Origin: JAICMB01 sp049514735
Lineage (GTDB): Bacteria > Acidobacteriota > Terriglobia > Bryobacterales > Bryobacteraceae
Assembly: GCA_049514735.1 (NCBI GenBank)
Contig: JBEKUT010000182.1
Location: 1 to 13,062, forward strand
DNA: 13,062 bases
Direction: 5' to 3'
Of this stretch, positions 5,548 to 13,062 are shown in pieces (within the stretch, counting starts at the first letter, position 1; each line of letters begins with the position of its first letter). The notes beneath the pieces were generated by a model. The model worked only from the letters and a program-made list of their open reading frames with translations, made no database searches and was not told where the DNA came from. The translations under genes were made by a program, and so were the position numbers.

Positions 5548-6759
5548 TCAGCTCACCGTCTGAACGGTGTGCGCGGCTACGTCGATCGCGAAACTCTCCA
5601 CAACTTTCGCTCGCGGCGTGGCGCCCACCGCGTACGGCGCCGACATATATGTCCCCAGGATTTGCGCCTTGCTCAACTCCAGACGCAGAAAACCAAAGTT
5701 GTCCTGGTCGTATTGTTCGAGACTCAACCCGTTGCCGAGTTGCAGCGGAACCTTCGGAAACGCGCCGTCAATCGTTTGAAGCTTGCCAAGGTTTGTGTAT
5801 CCTCCGGCGCCCGCCACCACTGTCGGAATCTCGAGCTGTTTCTTCCCGTGCTTCACGTTAAGAGTGAACCGCTGGTAATTGTGAACATGGCCCGAAAGTA
5901 TCAGGTTGGGATACCGCCCTGTCGTTTTGAAAGCGTCGAAAAGCACCTGATAGACTACGCTGCTCCCGGAATGCTCCACATCGCCCGAAAAAGGCGGGTG
6001 ATGCACCGTAACGATCAGAGCCAGGCTCGGGTTGGCAGCCTTCAGCTCGCCCTCGAACCAAGCCACTTGGCCGGGATGGATCTCCCCTTCCGTCTCGCCG
6101 ACATTGGAGAACAGACCGAGGAACGTCGCAAACGGCGTAGTGAAAGTCCAGTACACGTTCGGCAGATCCATCTGCGTGCGGTTCGCTCCCGTCTTAAACG
6201 AACCGGGTTGGCTGGGGTCTTTCGACATGAAGTTTTGAACCCAACCGTCGAGCGGTTTCTTGTTCGGATCCACCGGACCATCCTGCGGATCGTCCGGCTG
6301 GCAATCGTGATTCCCGGGGATGGAAACGATGAAGCCCGGATAGTCTTTATAAGTCTCGTAGAAATTATTGCCGTACATATCGATGTCGCCGGCAAAATAG
6401 ACTACATCTCCAAGATGGTAAAGAAAGGGCGGCTTTTTGTTCGGCGCCGAATTCTGCGCGTCGAGCGTCATCATTTGCGCCACAAAATCCTGCTGCTGTC
6501 CTCGTGAGTCGCCTGTATCCCCTACTACGTGGCAAGCCAGAACTCCGGCCTTCCCGATGCTGGCGATGTCTGCGGCCGCAAGCAACTGCGATAAATCGAA
6601 ACGGTAGGGAGGCGCGCCATTGGGAGGCGGGAGGGGCTGGAACGGATAGTTGGGAAGCGTAAGTCCCGGCGTGGCCTGCGTCTGGAATTTCCCCGTTGAA
6701 ATTCGCGGGACGTGACTCCGCCGGTTGCCATGACCTTTGCCAGTGCTGAAAAAATTCAT
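5548..6759 (-). CDS. Calcineurin-like metallophosphoesterase
   Basis: A 403-residue binuclear metallophosphoesterase resembling purple acid phosphatases. All five metal-binding blocks are present: GDTGDS (80-85), YHLGDVVYFAGD (114-125), including the Tyr that colours purple phosphatases, GNHD (149-152), VTVHHPPFSGD (250-260) and SGHVHNYQRF (289-298). Hence it should hydrolyse a phosphate mono- or diester; the substrate is unknown. No signal peptide or hydrophobic stretch is visible at the N-terminus, unlike most secreted relatives; instead residues 30-52 are Pro-rich. The ATG start at MNFFSTG is chosen because AAGGAGG (6768-6774) stands 8 bases upstream; an in-frame ATG 13 codons earlier has no such site. 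The C-terminus ends at the edge of the LegB-like remnant, so a small loss there cannot be excluded, but the last strand (ESFAIDVAAHTVQTV) looks like a natural end. Confidence 0.87.
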   Translation of the reverse strand: MNFFSTGKGHGNRRSHVPRISTGKFQTQATPGLTLPNYPFQPLPPPNGAPPYRFDLSQLLAAADIASIGKAGVLACHVVGDTGDSRGQQQDFVAQMMTLDAQNSAPNKKPPFLYHLGDVVYFAGDIDMYGNNFYETYKDYPGFIVSIPGNHDCQPDDPQDGPVDPNKKPLDGWVQNFMSKDPSQPGSFKTGANRTQMDLPNVYWTFTTPFATFLGLFSNVGETEGEIHPGQVAWFEGELKAANPSLALIVTVHHPPFSGDVEHSGSSVVYQVLFDAFKTTGRYPNLILSGHVHNYQRFTLNVKHGKKQLEIPTVVAGAGGYTNLGKLQTIDGAFPKVPLQLGNGLSLEQYDQDNFGFLRLELSKAQILGTYMSAPYAVGATPRAKVVESFAIDVAAHTVQTVS

Positions 6760-6951
6760 CACGACAGCCTCCTTGGACGAGGGACAATTAAAGCGCAAAG
6801 GCCGTGAGCGAACGCTAAAAGTCCAAACCTAGAACCACAAAAGGACCGACCTGCCAGTGAAGTATTCTTCAGTTCGACAAGCGATCCTTTCGCGGCGGTT
6901 CGCTTAATAGTGCAAGTGCCGCCCGAAACGTTTCACCTGACAACGTCCTTC
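6760..6951 (-). other. Intergenic region between murJ and the metallophosphoesterase
   Basis: This 192-base gap follows the murJ stop and precedes the phosphoesterase start. Apart from the Shine-Dalgarno site at its end I see no gene, no strong stem followed by a T-run and no clear promoter pair. Being the longest gap on this side, it probably holds the phosphoesterase promoter. Confidence 0.35.
6768..6774 (-). promoter_or_regulatory. Shine-Dalgarno site of the metallophosphoesterase
   Basis: AAGGAGG on the minus strand, a near-perfect anti-SD match, 8 bases before the ATG at 6759-6757. It decides the start in favour of the shorter protein. Confidence 0.8.
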
Positions 6952-8580
6952 TTACCTCGCGGGCCGAATCCGCCGCATTAGCGGGTTCAAGATACTACGC
7001 GTTGCCAGCTCCACTTCCGGGACGCGCAGCAGCCGGCAGGCCGCGTAGAGTACCGCCAATCCCACCGGTATCGACACTGCCAGATTCACCAGATGGGCCA
7101 GCGCGGAGTGACCCAGGCGGCCCTGCACCAGCGAGCTTGTCCCCCATATGACGGCGCCCATGGCCAACGACGCCGCGCTGATTCTCCACAAGCTATCCAC
7201 CAACTCGCGCCCATGGATTCCGCCGATTCGATTTCTCAAAATAATAAACAAAGCCACCGACCCAAAAATCGCTACCGCGGATGTCGAGAGCGCCAGACCC
7301 GCGTGCCCCACGCGCACCACGTCCAGCATTGTCGCCGCGGTTGCGTAGTTCACCAGAATCGAAATCAGGCTCACGATCATGGGAGTGCGCGCGTCGTGCA
7401 ACGCATAAAACGCGGGATTGATCACCTTCAGCGCGGCGTAGCCGGCCAGGCCGATGGCGTAGCAGGACAGCGCCAGAGCCGTCTGTTGCGTGTCGTGCGT
7501 AGTAAATTTTCCGCCTTGATAAATCGCTCCGATGATAGATCTACCCAGCACAATCAGCCCCACCGACGACGGAATTGTCAAAAGAAAAACCATCCCCAGC
7601 GATTTCGAAAGCGTCCGGCGAAACTCCGCCATGTTCCCCGCTCCGGCGCTTCGCGATATGGATGGCAGAGTGGCCGAAGCGATCGCGACTCCGAACAACC
7701 CCAGCGGAAGCTGCATGAAGCGGAATGCAAATCCGAGCCAGCTCACCGGCCCGTTGCCGGGAATGCGGGACGCGAAGTTCGTGTTCACCATCACGTTGAT
7801 TTGCACGGCGGCATTACCCAGAATCGCGGGCCCCATTAACCGGAATATCTTTTGCAATCCCGGATGGCTCCAATGGAAATCGAAGTGAAAATCAAACCCT
7901 TCGCGATGCAGCGAAGGGAGCTGCCAAAGAAGCTGCAGCGCGCCGCCCAACACCACGCCGATCGCCATTCCAGTGATCCGGTCGATCCCCAGTTGCGGAC
8001 CGAACCATATTCCCAGAATGACCCCGAACGCCACCGACCCCAAATTGAAAAACGTCGATGACAGCGCCGCGACGCCAAAGCGATTGCACGCGTTCAACAC
8101 TCCCATCGCCTGCGCGGCCAGCGCCACCAGCAACAGGAACGGAAACATGATCCGCGTCATGCGTACCGCCAGTTCGAATTTGCCGGGCACTTGGTGAAAA
8201 CCGGGCGTCAGCAAGTTCACTAGCGCCGGGCTGAAGATCACTCCCAGTACGCAGCCAATCCCGACGATGACGATCAGCGCCGTCCCCACCAGGTTCGATA
8301 ACACCGCGGCTTTCTTTCTGCCTTCCGCGGCCAATGTCTGCGTGAATATCGGAACGAACGCCGAGGATAAAGCCCCCTCCGCGAATAAATCCCGCGTGAG
8401 ATTCGGGATGCGGAAGCCGGTCAGAAAGGCGTCGTAGATCAAGCCCGCGCCGAAATAGTGCGCCATCACTTTTTCGCGCACCAGCCCCGTGATTCGCGAG
8501 AGGAAAACCGCGATGGAAACGATGCCCGCGGAACGGGCTACGTTGTCGGCCGGGCGTGGCTTTTCAATCTGCGATGCCAA
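6952..8580 (-). CDS. murJ: Lipid II flippase MurJ (MviN)
   Basis: A 542-residue polytopic inner-membrane protein of the MOP exporter superfamily that flips the peptidoglycan precursor lipid II to the periplasmic face. The N-terminus carries the family signature: SRITGLVREKVMAHYFG (28-44), then DAFLTGFRIPNLTRDLFAEG (50-69) and ALSSAFVPIF (70-79). Arg29, Asp50 and Arg63 sit where E. coli MurJ has its cavity residues Arg24, Asp39 and Arg52. Later blocks include FRFMQLPLGLFGVAIASATLP and an alternation of about 14 hydrophobic segments, as in known structures. Length is close to the family norm of 510-530. The start is TTG, with AGGA (8587-8590) 6 bases upstream; the next candidates would cut into the first helix. 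Essential in most bacteria, so a useful sign that this side of the contig is intact chromosome. Confidence 0.95.
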   Translation of the reverse strand: MASQIEKPRPADNVARSAGIVSIAVFLSRITGLVREKVMAHYFGAGLIYDAFLTGFRIPNLTRDLFAEGALSSAFVPIFTQTLAAEGRKKAAVLSNLVGTALIVIVGIGCVLGVIFSPALVNLLTPGFHQVPGKFELAVRMTRIMFPFLLLVALAAQAMGVLNACNRFGVAALSSTFFNLGSVAFGVILGIWFGPQLGIDRITGMAIGVVLGGALQLLWQLPSLHREGFDFHFDFHWSHPGLQKIFRLMGPAILGNAAVQINVMVNTNFASRIPGNGPVSWLGFAFRFMQLPLGLFGVAIASATLPSISRSAGAGNMAEFRRTLSKSLGMVFLLTIPSSVGLIVLGRSIIGAIYQGGKFTTHDTQQTALALSCYAIGLAGYAALKVINPAFYALHDARTPMIVSLISILVNYATAATMLDVVRVGHAGLALSTSAVAIFGSVALFIILRNRIGGIHGRELVDSLWRISAASLAMGAVIWGTSSLVQGRLGHSALAHLVNLAVSIPVGLAVLYAACRLLRVPEVELATRSILNPLMRRIRPAR

Positions 8581-8796
8581 TTAAAATCCTGGGATTCGCT
8601 TCGTACCCACAGGCGCCAAAGAATCCCGACCGTAACCGAGCCGTGACCGGAAGGGAGCGGAAACAGCCGTGATCTTGTCGACAGGTTCTTCACCAGAGCG
8701 GTCGCCGCACCGCCGCGGTTTCTCAAAATCATCGATACGTTGAACCATGGCGTCTTCCGGCGGGCGGGGCGAGAAGACTCCATTGTGGCATACGGC
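8581..8796 (-). other. Intergenic region upstream of murJ
   Basis: This 216-base gap lies between the LolA-like stop and murJ. I see no gene I trust, and no convincing terminator. The murJ promoter most likely lies here, but no pair of hexamers stands out. An 8-base perfect palindrome, TGTCGACA (around 8676-8683), is the only small symmetric element. Confidence 0.35.
8587..8590 (-). promoter_or_regulatory. Shine-Dalgarno site of murJ
   Basis: AGGA on the minus strand, 6 bases before the TTG start at 8580-8578. It supports the non-ATG start. Confidence 0.5.
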
Positions 8797-9573
8797 CTAT
8801 CGGAAAGTAGCTCGCTTGGCTGCGCTAATGGCCGCGGCGACGCTGGTATCGGGATTCACCTGGTATTGCGAATAGTCGATGGTCAGCACCGACGAACCTA
8901 GCAGAAAACTCTGCGATTCGGACCGGTTGTGCGACGCCATCCAAAACGGCCCCACCTTCTCGAAGGTTTGGACGATGTAAGGTTTACCTACCCAGAACGA
9001 GAGACTTGCCGACGGCCGCCCCTCTACCCGCACCAGCGCAAATTCGTTCGCGTCCACCCAGGCCTTGCCCTGCAACAGATACCTACTCTTGTGCAGCGGC
9101 GTCAACTCCACCACGTAGCATCGCCGGCCGTCTTGAATCTCGACGCCTGTGACGTGGAATTTATAATTCGCCTTGGTGACCGCCAGCTCGTCCTGCGCTT
9201 GTTTCCGGCTGCTCTCCGCCTCGCCTTGAACTACTCTCTCCAGAACCTTGCGGCTCATGCCTTCCGCATTCTTCACATCCAAGACTTCAAATGTCTTGCC
9301 CTGCCCCTTGATGTAGCTCAAACGAACCGTCATCACCGCATCGTTCGAGAAGTGCGAATTATGAAGCGCATACTTGCGGATCGCCGAATAATCCCGCAAG
9401 TTAGAAAGCCGCTGTAACTCCGATTCCGTGATCCTGTCCGCAATCTCTGCGTCGCTCGGAATGGCGTAGGCGCTCTTGCAATCCTTTTGCGATAACGCTT
9501 GTCCAGCCCAAATCGGAAAAGGAAAAATCGCGGCGAGCGCGGCCAGAATCACGGGCGTTTGCTTTGGAGTCAT
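8797..9573 (-). CDS. Exported LolA-like / outer-membrane lipoprotein-sorting family protein
   Basis: A 258-residue protein with a probable Sec signal peptide (residues 1 to about 26: a Lys, then a hydrophobic run ILAALAAIFPFPIWA, with cleavage after IWA or GQA). The mature part looks like the LolA/LolB half-barrel fold. VMTVRLSYIKGQGKTFEVLD (80-99) is one strand pair, RRCYVVELTPL and GKAWVDANEFALVRVEG form the paired strands usual in this family, and SLSFWVGKPYIVQTFEKVGPF and LTIDYSQYQVN finish the barrel. There is no lipobox Cys at the signal end; two Cys occur in the mature part. The role is unknown; LolA itself carries lipoproteins across the periplasm, but these distant relatives are untested. 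It lies 57 bases after the S8 peptidase gene on the same strand, so may share its transcript. Confidence 0.65.
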   Translation of the reverse strand: MTPKQTPVILAALAAIFPFPIWAGQALSQKDCKSAYAIPSDAEIADRITESELQRLSNLRDYSAIRKYALHNSHFSNDAVMTVRLSYIKGQGKTFEVLDVKNAEGMSRKVLERVVQGEAESSRKQAQDELAVTKANYKFHVTGVEIQDGRRCYVVELTPLHKSRYLLQGKAWVDANEFALVRVEGRPSASLSFWVGKPYIVQTFEKVGPFWMASHNRSESQSFLLGSSVLTIDYSQYQVNPDTSVAAAISAAKRATFR

Positions 9574-9630
9574 ACCAGCGCTACCTACGGAGCAAGCAAT
9601 GTACCAAAGCTCGCACCCACAGGACCGGAT

Positions 9631-12600
9631 CTACGGCGTCACTGTCACGGGACTGGCTTCCTGTCCCGCCTTGCCGTTCGTGTACATAAACAGAATACCG
9701 GATTGCGAGGGCGAGTTCCCGTTGTACGGTCCGCTGAAGTAAACATTGGCGGCATTGTTCGGCACAATGGGCAAACCGCCCGAGACGTTCGGATCCACCG
9801 TGAAGGATTCGAACGTGTAGAACTGGGGCATGTCGAGTTCGTACTGCATTCCGGAAATAATATCTGTCAAATTACCTGTGTAGTAGTTATCGAACGCCAG
9901 GACGTCGAACGTGAAAGGATTACTGACCGTCACGCTTCCCGCCGAACAGGTCAGCGCAGCCAGGGGAGCTGTCAGTATCGCGTTCGCGGAGTCCAGGTCC
10001 GCGACGGTGTAGAAATAGGGGCCGCTGGCCGTACCCGCGGCGAGGTCCGCGATAAACACGCCATTCTGGCCGCTAAAAGTTCCCGTGGTTATAAGCCCGA
10101 TATCGTCGTTGAAGACATCCAGATCGGCGTTGCCGTCGTTGTTCACATCAATGTAAACATCGAACTCGGCCGGCACATCGGGATGCGATCGCTGGCCATA
10201 AGTATTGATCGCGAATTGCACTCCATAGGCTGGACTCACCGTGCTGCAATTGGCGACGCAGACCAAACGCAGCCCAACAGCTTGTAGATTGATCACGGCG
10301 TAATCGGAACCGGGGGCCGGAAGCACCGAAGCGGGAAATTGAACCTCCGTGCCGGTAAGCGAAAAGGAGTCTACCGGACCGCTTATCGGCGAGTTGGCAT
10401 TCGTGATCCCCAGTAGCTGAACGTTTCCGCCCAGCGCGATTGACGAACTCGCCGGCAGAACATTGGCGGATTGGTGCGGCAGAATATGCCACGGGAAATT
10501 GACGGTTTCAGTGCCGCTGGTGAAGTTCAGCAAACCCGCGTATTCCACCGTGTTCAAGAGTTCGCCGCTCCCGCCCTCGCTTCCGCCATTCAAAGTCCAG
10601 GCTGGAAGGGCGGACGCGTTGACGGCCGCGCTGACGTTGAAACTCGCGGCGCTATTGGCCGCGACGAAAATCGATGGCGGCACGTTCAGCGTCACGCCAG
10701 TGTTGTTCGGTGCATCGCGATACGTGTTGGCGATGGTATAAGTTCGGTTCGAGCCGCTGTAATTGCGGATGACCAGCTTCTTCTTGAAACTCTGATTCGC
10801 GCTCAGCCGGTATGTTCCGAACGACATGCTTACCGCCAGCGGATTGCTGGCATCCCACACCGACGTGCTCGACGCCACCGTGCGATCCACGCGCAGTTCT
10901 CCCGATCCGGTGCGGCTAAGAGGCCCGAGATAACCAGGCTGTGTCGCGGCGTTGTTGAAAACGTTTATCTCGGTATTCTCCATTAACAGCGCTTTTACAT
11001 CCACCGGTCCCAGAGTGTGATTCTTTGACAGCAGCAATGCGGCCGAGCCGGAAGTGAGCGGCGTTGCAAAAGACGTCCCGCTCTCCGTCGTCTCACCGTT
11101 CCCGGTGCCCACGTCCGCCGCCATAATCGTACCGGGAGCGCTCAGATCCGGCTTCAGCATGTTGTAGCTGTAATTAGGACCGCGCGAGGAATAACTGGCC
11201 ACATTGGTGGACAAAGGAAACTCGTTGTCCGGACTAAGCGTGCCATTGACGGCCGACTCGCTCAAAGCGCTCTGAATCAGCAGGCTGGTGGCCTGCGTGA
11301 TCACCAGCGTAGGAACGAAATTCGAACCGCCGCCGGCCGAGAACGAAACCGCGTCGCCGGGCGCCACCAGTCCGATGAGCACGCCGATTGCGCCGGCGTT
11401 AGCGGCCGCATCCACTTTCAAACTGACATTGCACGCGCCGCGGTCGATCAGTGCGATCGCGCCCGAGGGGTTCGCGAGATACGGGTCGGCGGGACTGCCG
11501 GCGCCCGTCGAGTCGGCTGGACACCCTCGTCCGACATAGACGATATTGCCGGTAACGGTATTGTTTATGGGTGCAAAATCAACGGTCGCCGTGTCCGGAT
11601 AAGAACCGGCGATGCTCGCGGGTGAATTGATGACCAGCGGTATTCCGAAAGCGACCACGCTGTTTGTAGCGCCCACTGCGATCGCCTCCGGAGTCGCACC
11701 CGGACCGCCCATAATGTAAGGAATGTCGCCCGAGTTCCCCGCCGCGATAACCGCCACCAGGCCGAAATTGACCACGTCGGTAATCGCCTCGCTGTCGTCG
11801 TCTTCCCGCTGCCCGAAGGGGCCGCCGATTGACATGCTGATGATATCCACGGGATTATTCACCGTCCCCGTGTTGTCGGGATCGAGAGCGAAATCTATGC
11901 CCTCGAGAATCGCCACGCCGCTACAGGCGCTGGATACCGAACTGCACACCTTCACCGCATACAGCTGCGAGCCTGGCGCCGTGCCGGAGTGCAATCCGTC
12001 GAGGCTGTGACCACCCGCGGTATCCGAAGTGAGCGTGCCATGTCCGTTCAAGTCGATGGGATTGGGATCCGGCGCCAGCGGTCCGTTGGGCCACACATCA
12101 CCCGTGAAATCGTACCCGCCAACGACCTTGGTAGTCGGGAAAAGATTGGCCGGCGGAACGCCCGCCGCAACCGCCGTCGCCGCGAGATAATCGGCTGGAT
12201 TGCCGGAACCGCCCAGGTTGTAATGCGTATAATCGATGCCGGTATCCAACATCGCAATGCGTACGCCCTGGCCCGTGAAGCCGCTGTTTTGGACCGCGGT
12301 GCCCCCAATGTACGCGAGCGTGGTGGGCAAATCCGGCTGCCCATTAACGTTCACTGAACTGGTCGCATAATCGGCCACCGGCCGCACTGCTACAACGCCG
12401 GCGATATTGTGCAGCGCCGGAAGCTGCTTCGCGTCGATCGAAATCACAATCGCGTTGTGGCCCTTGCTCACTCGCCCGAGCTCAACGCCGCCAAGCGCAG
12501 CGATCTGAGACATCGCCACGTCCTGCTTCTGCTTCAACTGCGCGAGATAAGCGTTTTGCTGCGCCGCCGTCATCGCGATTCCGTTTTGCTTGGCGTTCGC

Positions 12601-12822
12601 GCCTACGGCAACCACCAGCGGCGGATCGGATAGCTTAATGGCCAACTGCACCTGACCCGACAAGACGCTCTTTGCCGGCCGTGAGTACGGGGCGGTGGAA
12701 ACCCCGCCCTTATATCCCAAAGATGACACGTCCCGAATTCCGTGCGACCCTGTCTGTGCACTCGAAACGGTATTCAGCAATGCTGAGCAGCAGCAAAGTA
12801 CTATGAGTACTGTATTTCTCAA
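9631..12822 (-). CDS. Secreted subtilisin-like serine peptidase (S8) with PA insert
   Basis: A 1063-residue exported protease. Residues 1-22 are a signal peptide (Arg, Asn, then a hydrophobic run with three adjacent Cys, cleavage near VSSA). Residues 57-152 form an inhibitor_I9-like propeptide (QLAIKLSD..., then NAIVISIDAKQL and GVVAVRPVADY). The catalytic domain follows: Asp193 in MLDTGIDYTH, His261 in NGHGTLTSD, oxyanion Asn363 in AAGNSGD and Ser584 in ESGTSFATP. A protease-associated (PA) domain is inserted at about 410-540, with AIALIDRGACNVSLKVDAA as its typical strand. Beyond about 660 are beta-sandwich, fibronectin-like domains, and a loop IDVNNDGNADLD resembles a calcium-binding EF-hand/dockerin loop. 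The start is TTG with AGGAAGG 6 bases upstream; an ATG 66 codons earlier would bury the signal peptide, so I rejected it. Likely scavenges extracellular protein or processes surface proteins. Confidence 0.9.
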   Translation of the reverse strand: MRNTVLIVLCCCSALLNTVSSAQTGSHGIRDVSSLGYKGGVSTAPYSRPAKSVLSGQVQLAIKLSDPPLVVAVGANAKQNGIAMTAAQQNAYLAQLKQKQDVAMSQIAALGGVELGRVSKGHNAIVISIDAKQLPALHNIAGVVAVRPVADYATSSVNVNGQPDLPTTLAYIGGTAVQNSGFTGQGVRIAMLDTGIDYTHYNLGGSGNPADYLAATAVAAGVPPANLFPTTKVVGGYDFTGDVWPNGPLAPDPNPIDLNGHGTLTSDTAGGHSLDGLHSGTAPGSQLYAVKVCSSVSSACSGVAILEGIDFALDPDNTGTVNNPVDIISMSIGGPFGQREDDDSEAITDVVNFGLVAVIAAGNSGDIPYIMGGPGATPEAIAVGATNSVVAFGIPLVINSPASIAGSYPDTATVDFAPINNTVTGNIVYVGRGCPADSTGAGSPADPYLANPSGAIALIDRGACNVSLKVDAAANAGAIGVLIGLVAPGDAVSFSAGGGSNFVPTLVITQATSLLIQSALSESAVNGTLSPDNEFPLSTNVASYSSRGPNYSYNMLKPDLSAPGTIMAADVGTGNGETTESGTSFATPLTSGSAALLLSKNHTLGPVDVKALLMENTEINVFNNAATQPGYLGPLSRTGSGELRVDRTVASSTSVWDASNPLAVSMSFGTYRLSANQSFKKKLVIRNYSGSNRTYTIANTYRDAPNNTGVTLNVPPSIFVAANSAASFNVSAAVNASALPAWTLNGGSEGGSGELLNTVEYAGLLNFTSGTETVNFPWHILPHQSANVLPASSSIALGGNVQLLGITNANSPISGPVDSFSLTGTEVQFPASVLPAPGSDYAVINLQAVGLRLVCVANCSTVSPAYGVQFAINTYGQRSHPDVPAEFDVYIDVNNDGNADLDVFNDDIGLITTGTFSGQNGVFIADLAAGTASGPYFYTVADLDSANAILTAPLAALTCSAGSVTVSNPFTFDVLAFDNYYTGNLTDIISGMQYELDMPQFYTFESFTVDPNVSGGLPIVPNNAANVYFSGPYNGNSPSQSGILFMYTNGKAGQEASPVTVTP

Positions 12823-12828
12823 GAGTGA

Positions 12829-12835
12829 CCTTCCT
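12829..12835 (-). promoter_or_regulatory. Shine-Dalgarno site of the S8 peptidase
   Basis: AGGAAGG on the minus strand, 6 bases before the TTG at 12822-12820. It decides the start and places the signal peptide at the extreme N-terminus. Confidence 0.75.
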
Positions 12836-12857
12836 AGTCCGACTATCGAATTACCCG

Positions 12858-12887
12858 ATCTAACCTCGAAAAGGCGGGCAAAGTCAA
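12858..12887 (-). promoter_or_regulatory. Possible sigma-70 promoter of the S8 peptidase
   Basis: TTGACT (12882-12887) is a five-of-six match to the -35 box. After 18 bases comes TTAGAT (12858-12863), a weak -10. Transcription would begin around 12850, some 15-20 bases before the Shine-Dalgarno site. The spacing is right, the -10 is weak, so this is a candidate only. Upstream, 12888-13062 shows nothing I can name. Confidence 0.4.
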
Positions 12888-13062
12888 GCTGTACTCGGAA
12901 GTGAGCGAACCAAGGAATGGGAGAACGCCAGTGCCCGCGTGCAACCGAACTGCCATCACTCGCTAACTCACGCGAACCCCGCCGCAGTAAGCCCGGTGCC
13001 GAATAGAGCAAATGGCTCACCGCCTCAAACTTTCTTGAAACGGAACTTATTAATCTTCAGCG

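Noticed and set aside
5065..5548. A complete legionaminic acid or other nonulosonic acid pathway
   Set aside because: Only two truncated remnants are present; the synthase, aminotransferase and cytidylyltransferase genes are not in the window, so the pathway name is only suggested.
5446..6507. A 353-codon plus-strand open frame antisense to the metallophosphoesterase
   Set aside because: The minus-strand frame carries all five metal-binding motifs of a known enzyme. The plus-strand product is Arg/His-rich, has no recognisable motif, and spans three unrelated genes or remnants on the other strand.
7093..7839. A 248-codon plus-strand open frame antisense to murJ
   Set aside because: It lies wholly within murJ, is extremely rich in Arg, Gln and His as expected from the reverse complement of membrane-protein codons, and shows no domain.
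8674..8685. Palindrome around TGTCGACA as an operator
   Set aside because: Only eight bases are perfectly symmetric, it contains a common restriction-site core, and it matches no operator I know.
8538..8783. A short minus-strand open frame upstream of murJ
   Set aside because: It overlaps the murJ start, has no family similarity I recognise and is Arg-rich; treated as non-coding.
9574..9630. Terminator after the S8 peptidase gene
   Set aside because: The 57 bases to the next start contain no stable stem followed by a T-run.
9499..10287. A 262-codon plus-strand open frame over the end of the S8 peptidase gene
   Set aside because: It has the composition of a reverse-strand shadow, no plausible Shine-Dalgarno site and no motif, and it spans two well-supported minus-strand genes.

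Overview
The window looks like a chromosomal stretch from a moderately GC-rich Gram-negative bacterium. The overall gene style suggests Acidobacteriota: a SixA-PaiB-methyltransferase run, a subtilase with a protease-associated insert, LolA-like exported proteins, and frequent TTG starts behind good Shine-Dalgarno sites. This placement is an inference from gene style, not from a marker gene. There are no RNA genes, CRISPR arrays, insertion sequences or prophage genes that I can see.

Layout. (1) Positions 1-5316 are a surface-polysaccharide type region. It holds a partial short-chain dehydrogenase and an O-antigen ligase-family membrane protein on the minus strand. A short plus-strand run follows: a SixA-type phosphatase, a PaiB-type FMN-binding protein and a SAM methyltransferase, overlapping or nearly touching. 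These converge on a minus-strand pair, a family-4-type glycosyltransferase and an NAD-dependent epimerase, which are translationally coupled. (2) Positions about 5065-5548 are a mosaic of two gene remnants: the C-terminal end of a sugar-1-phosphate nucleotidyltransferase joined out of frame to a central piece of a LegB/GDP-mannose-dehydratase-like SDR. (3) Positions 5548-13062 hold four intact minus-strand genes not tied to polysaccharide assembly: a calcineurin-like metallophosphoesterase, the lipid II flippase MurJ, an exported LolA-like protein and a large secreted S8 peptidase.

The most notable point is the scarring of the sugar-nucleotide genes. The nucleotidyltransferase and the LegB-like gene are truncated and fused. 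The neighbouring epimerase keeps its frame but has Thr in place of the catalytic Lys of YxxxK, and appears to lack about 20 residues near its C-terminus. Together this indicates either a decaying sugar-nucleotide pathway at a rearrangement boundary or a mis-assembled contig. Read mapping would separate the two. I see no convincing new multi-gene system. Four of the ten genes whose start I could place use TTG (dehydrogenase, glycosyltransferase, murJ, S8 peptidase) and one uses GTG.
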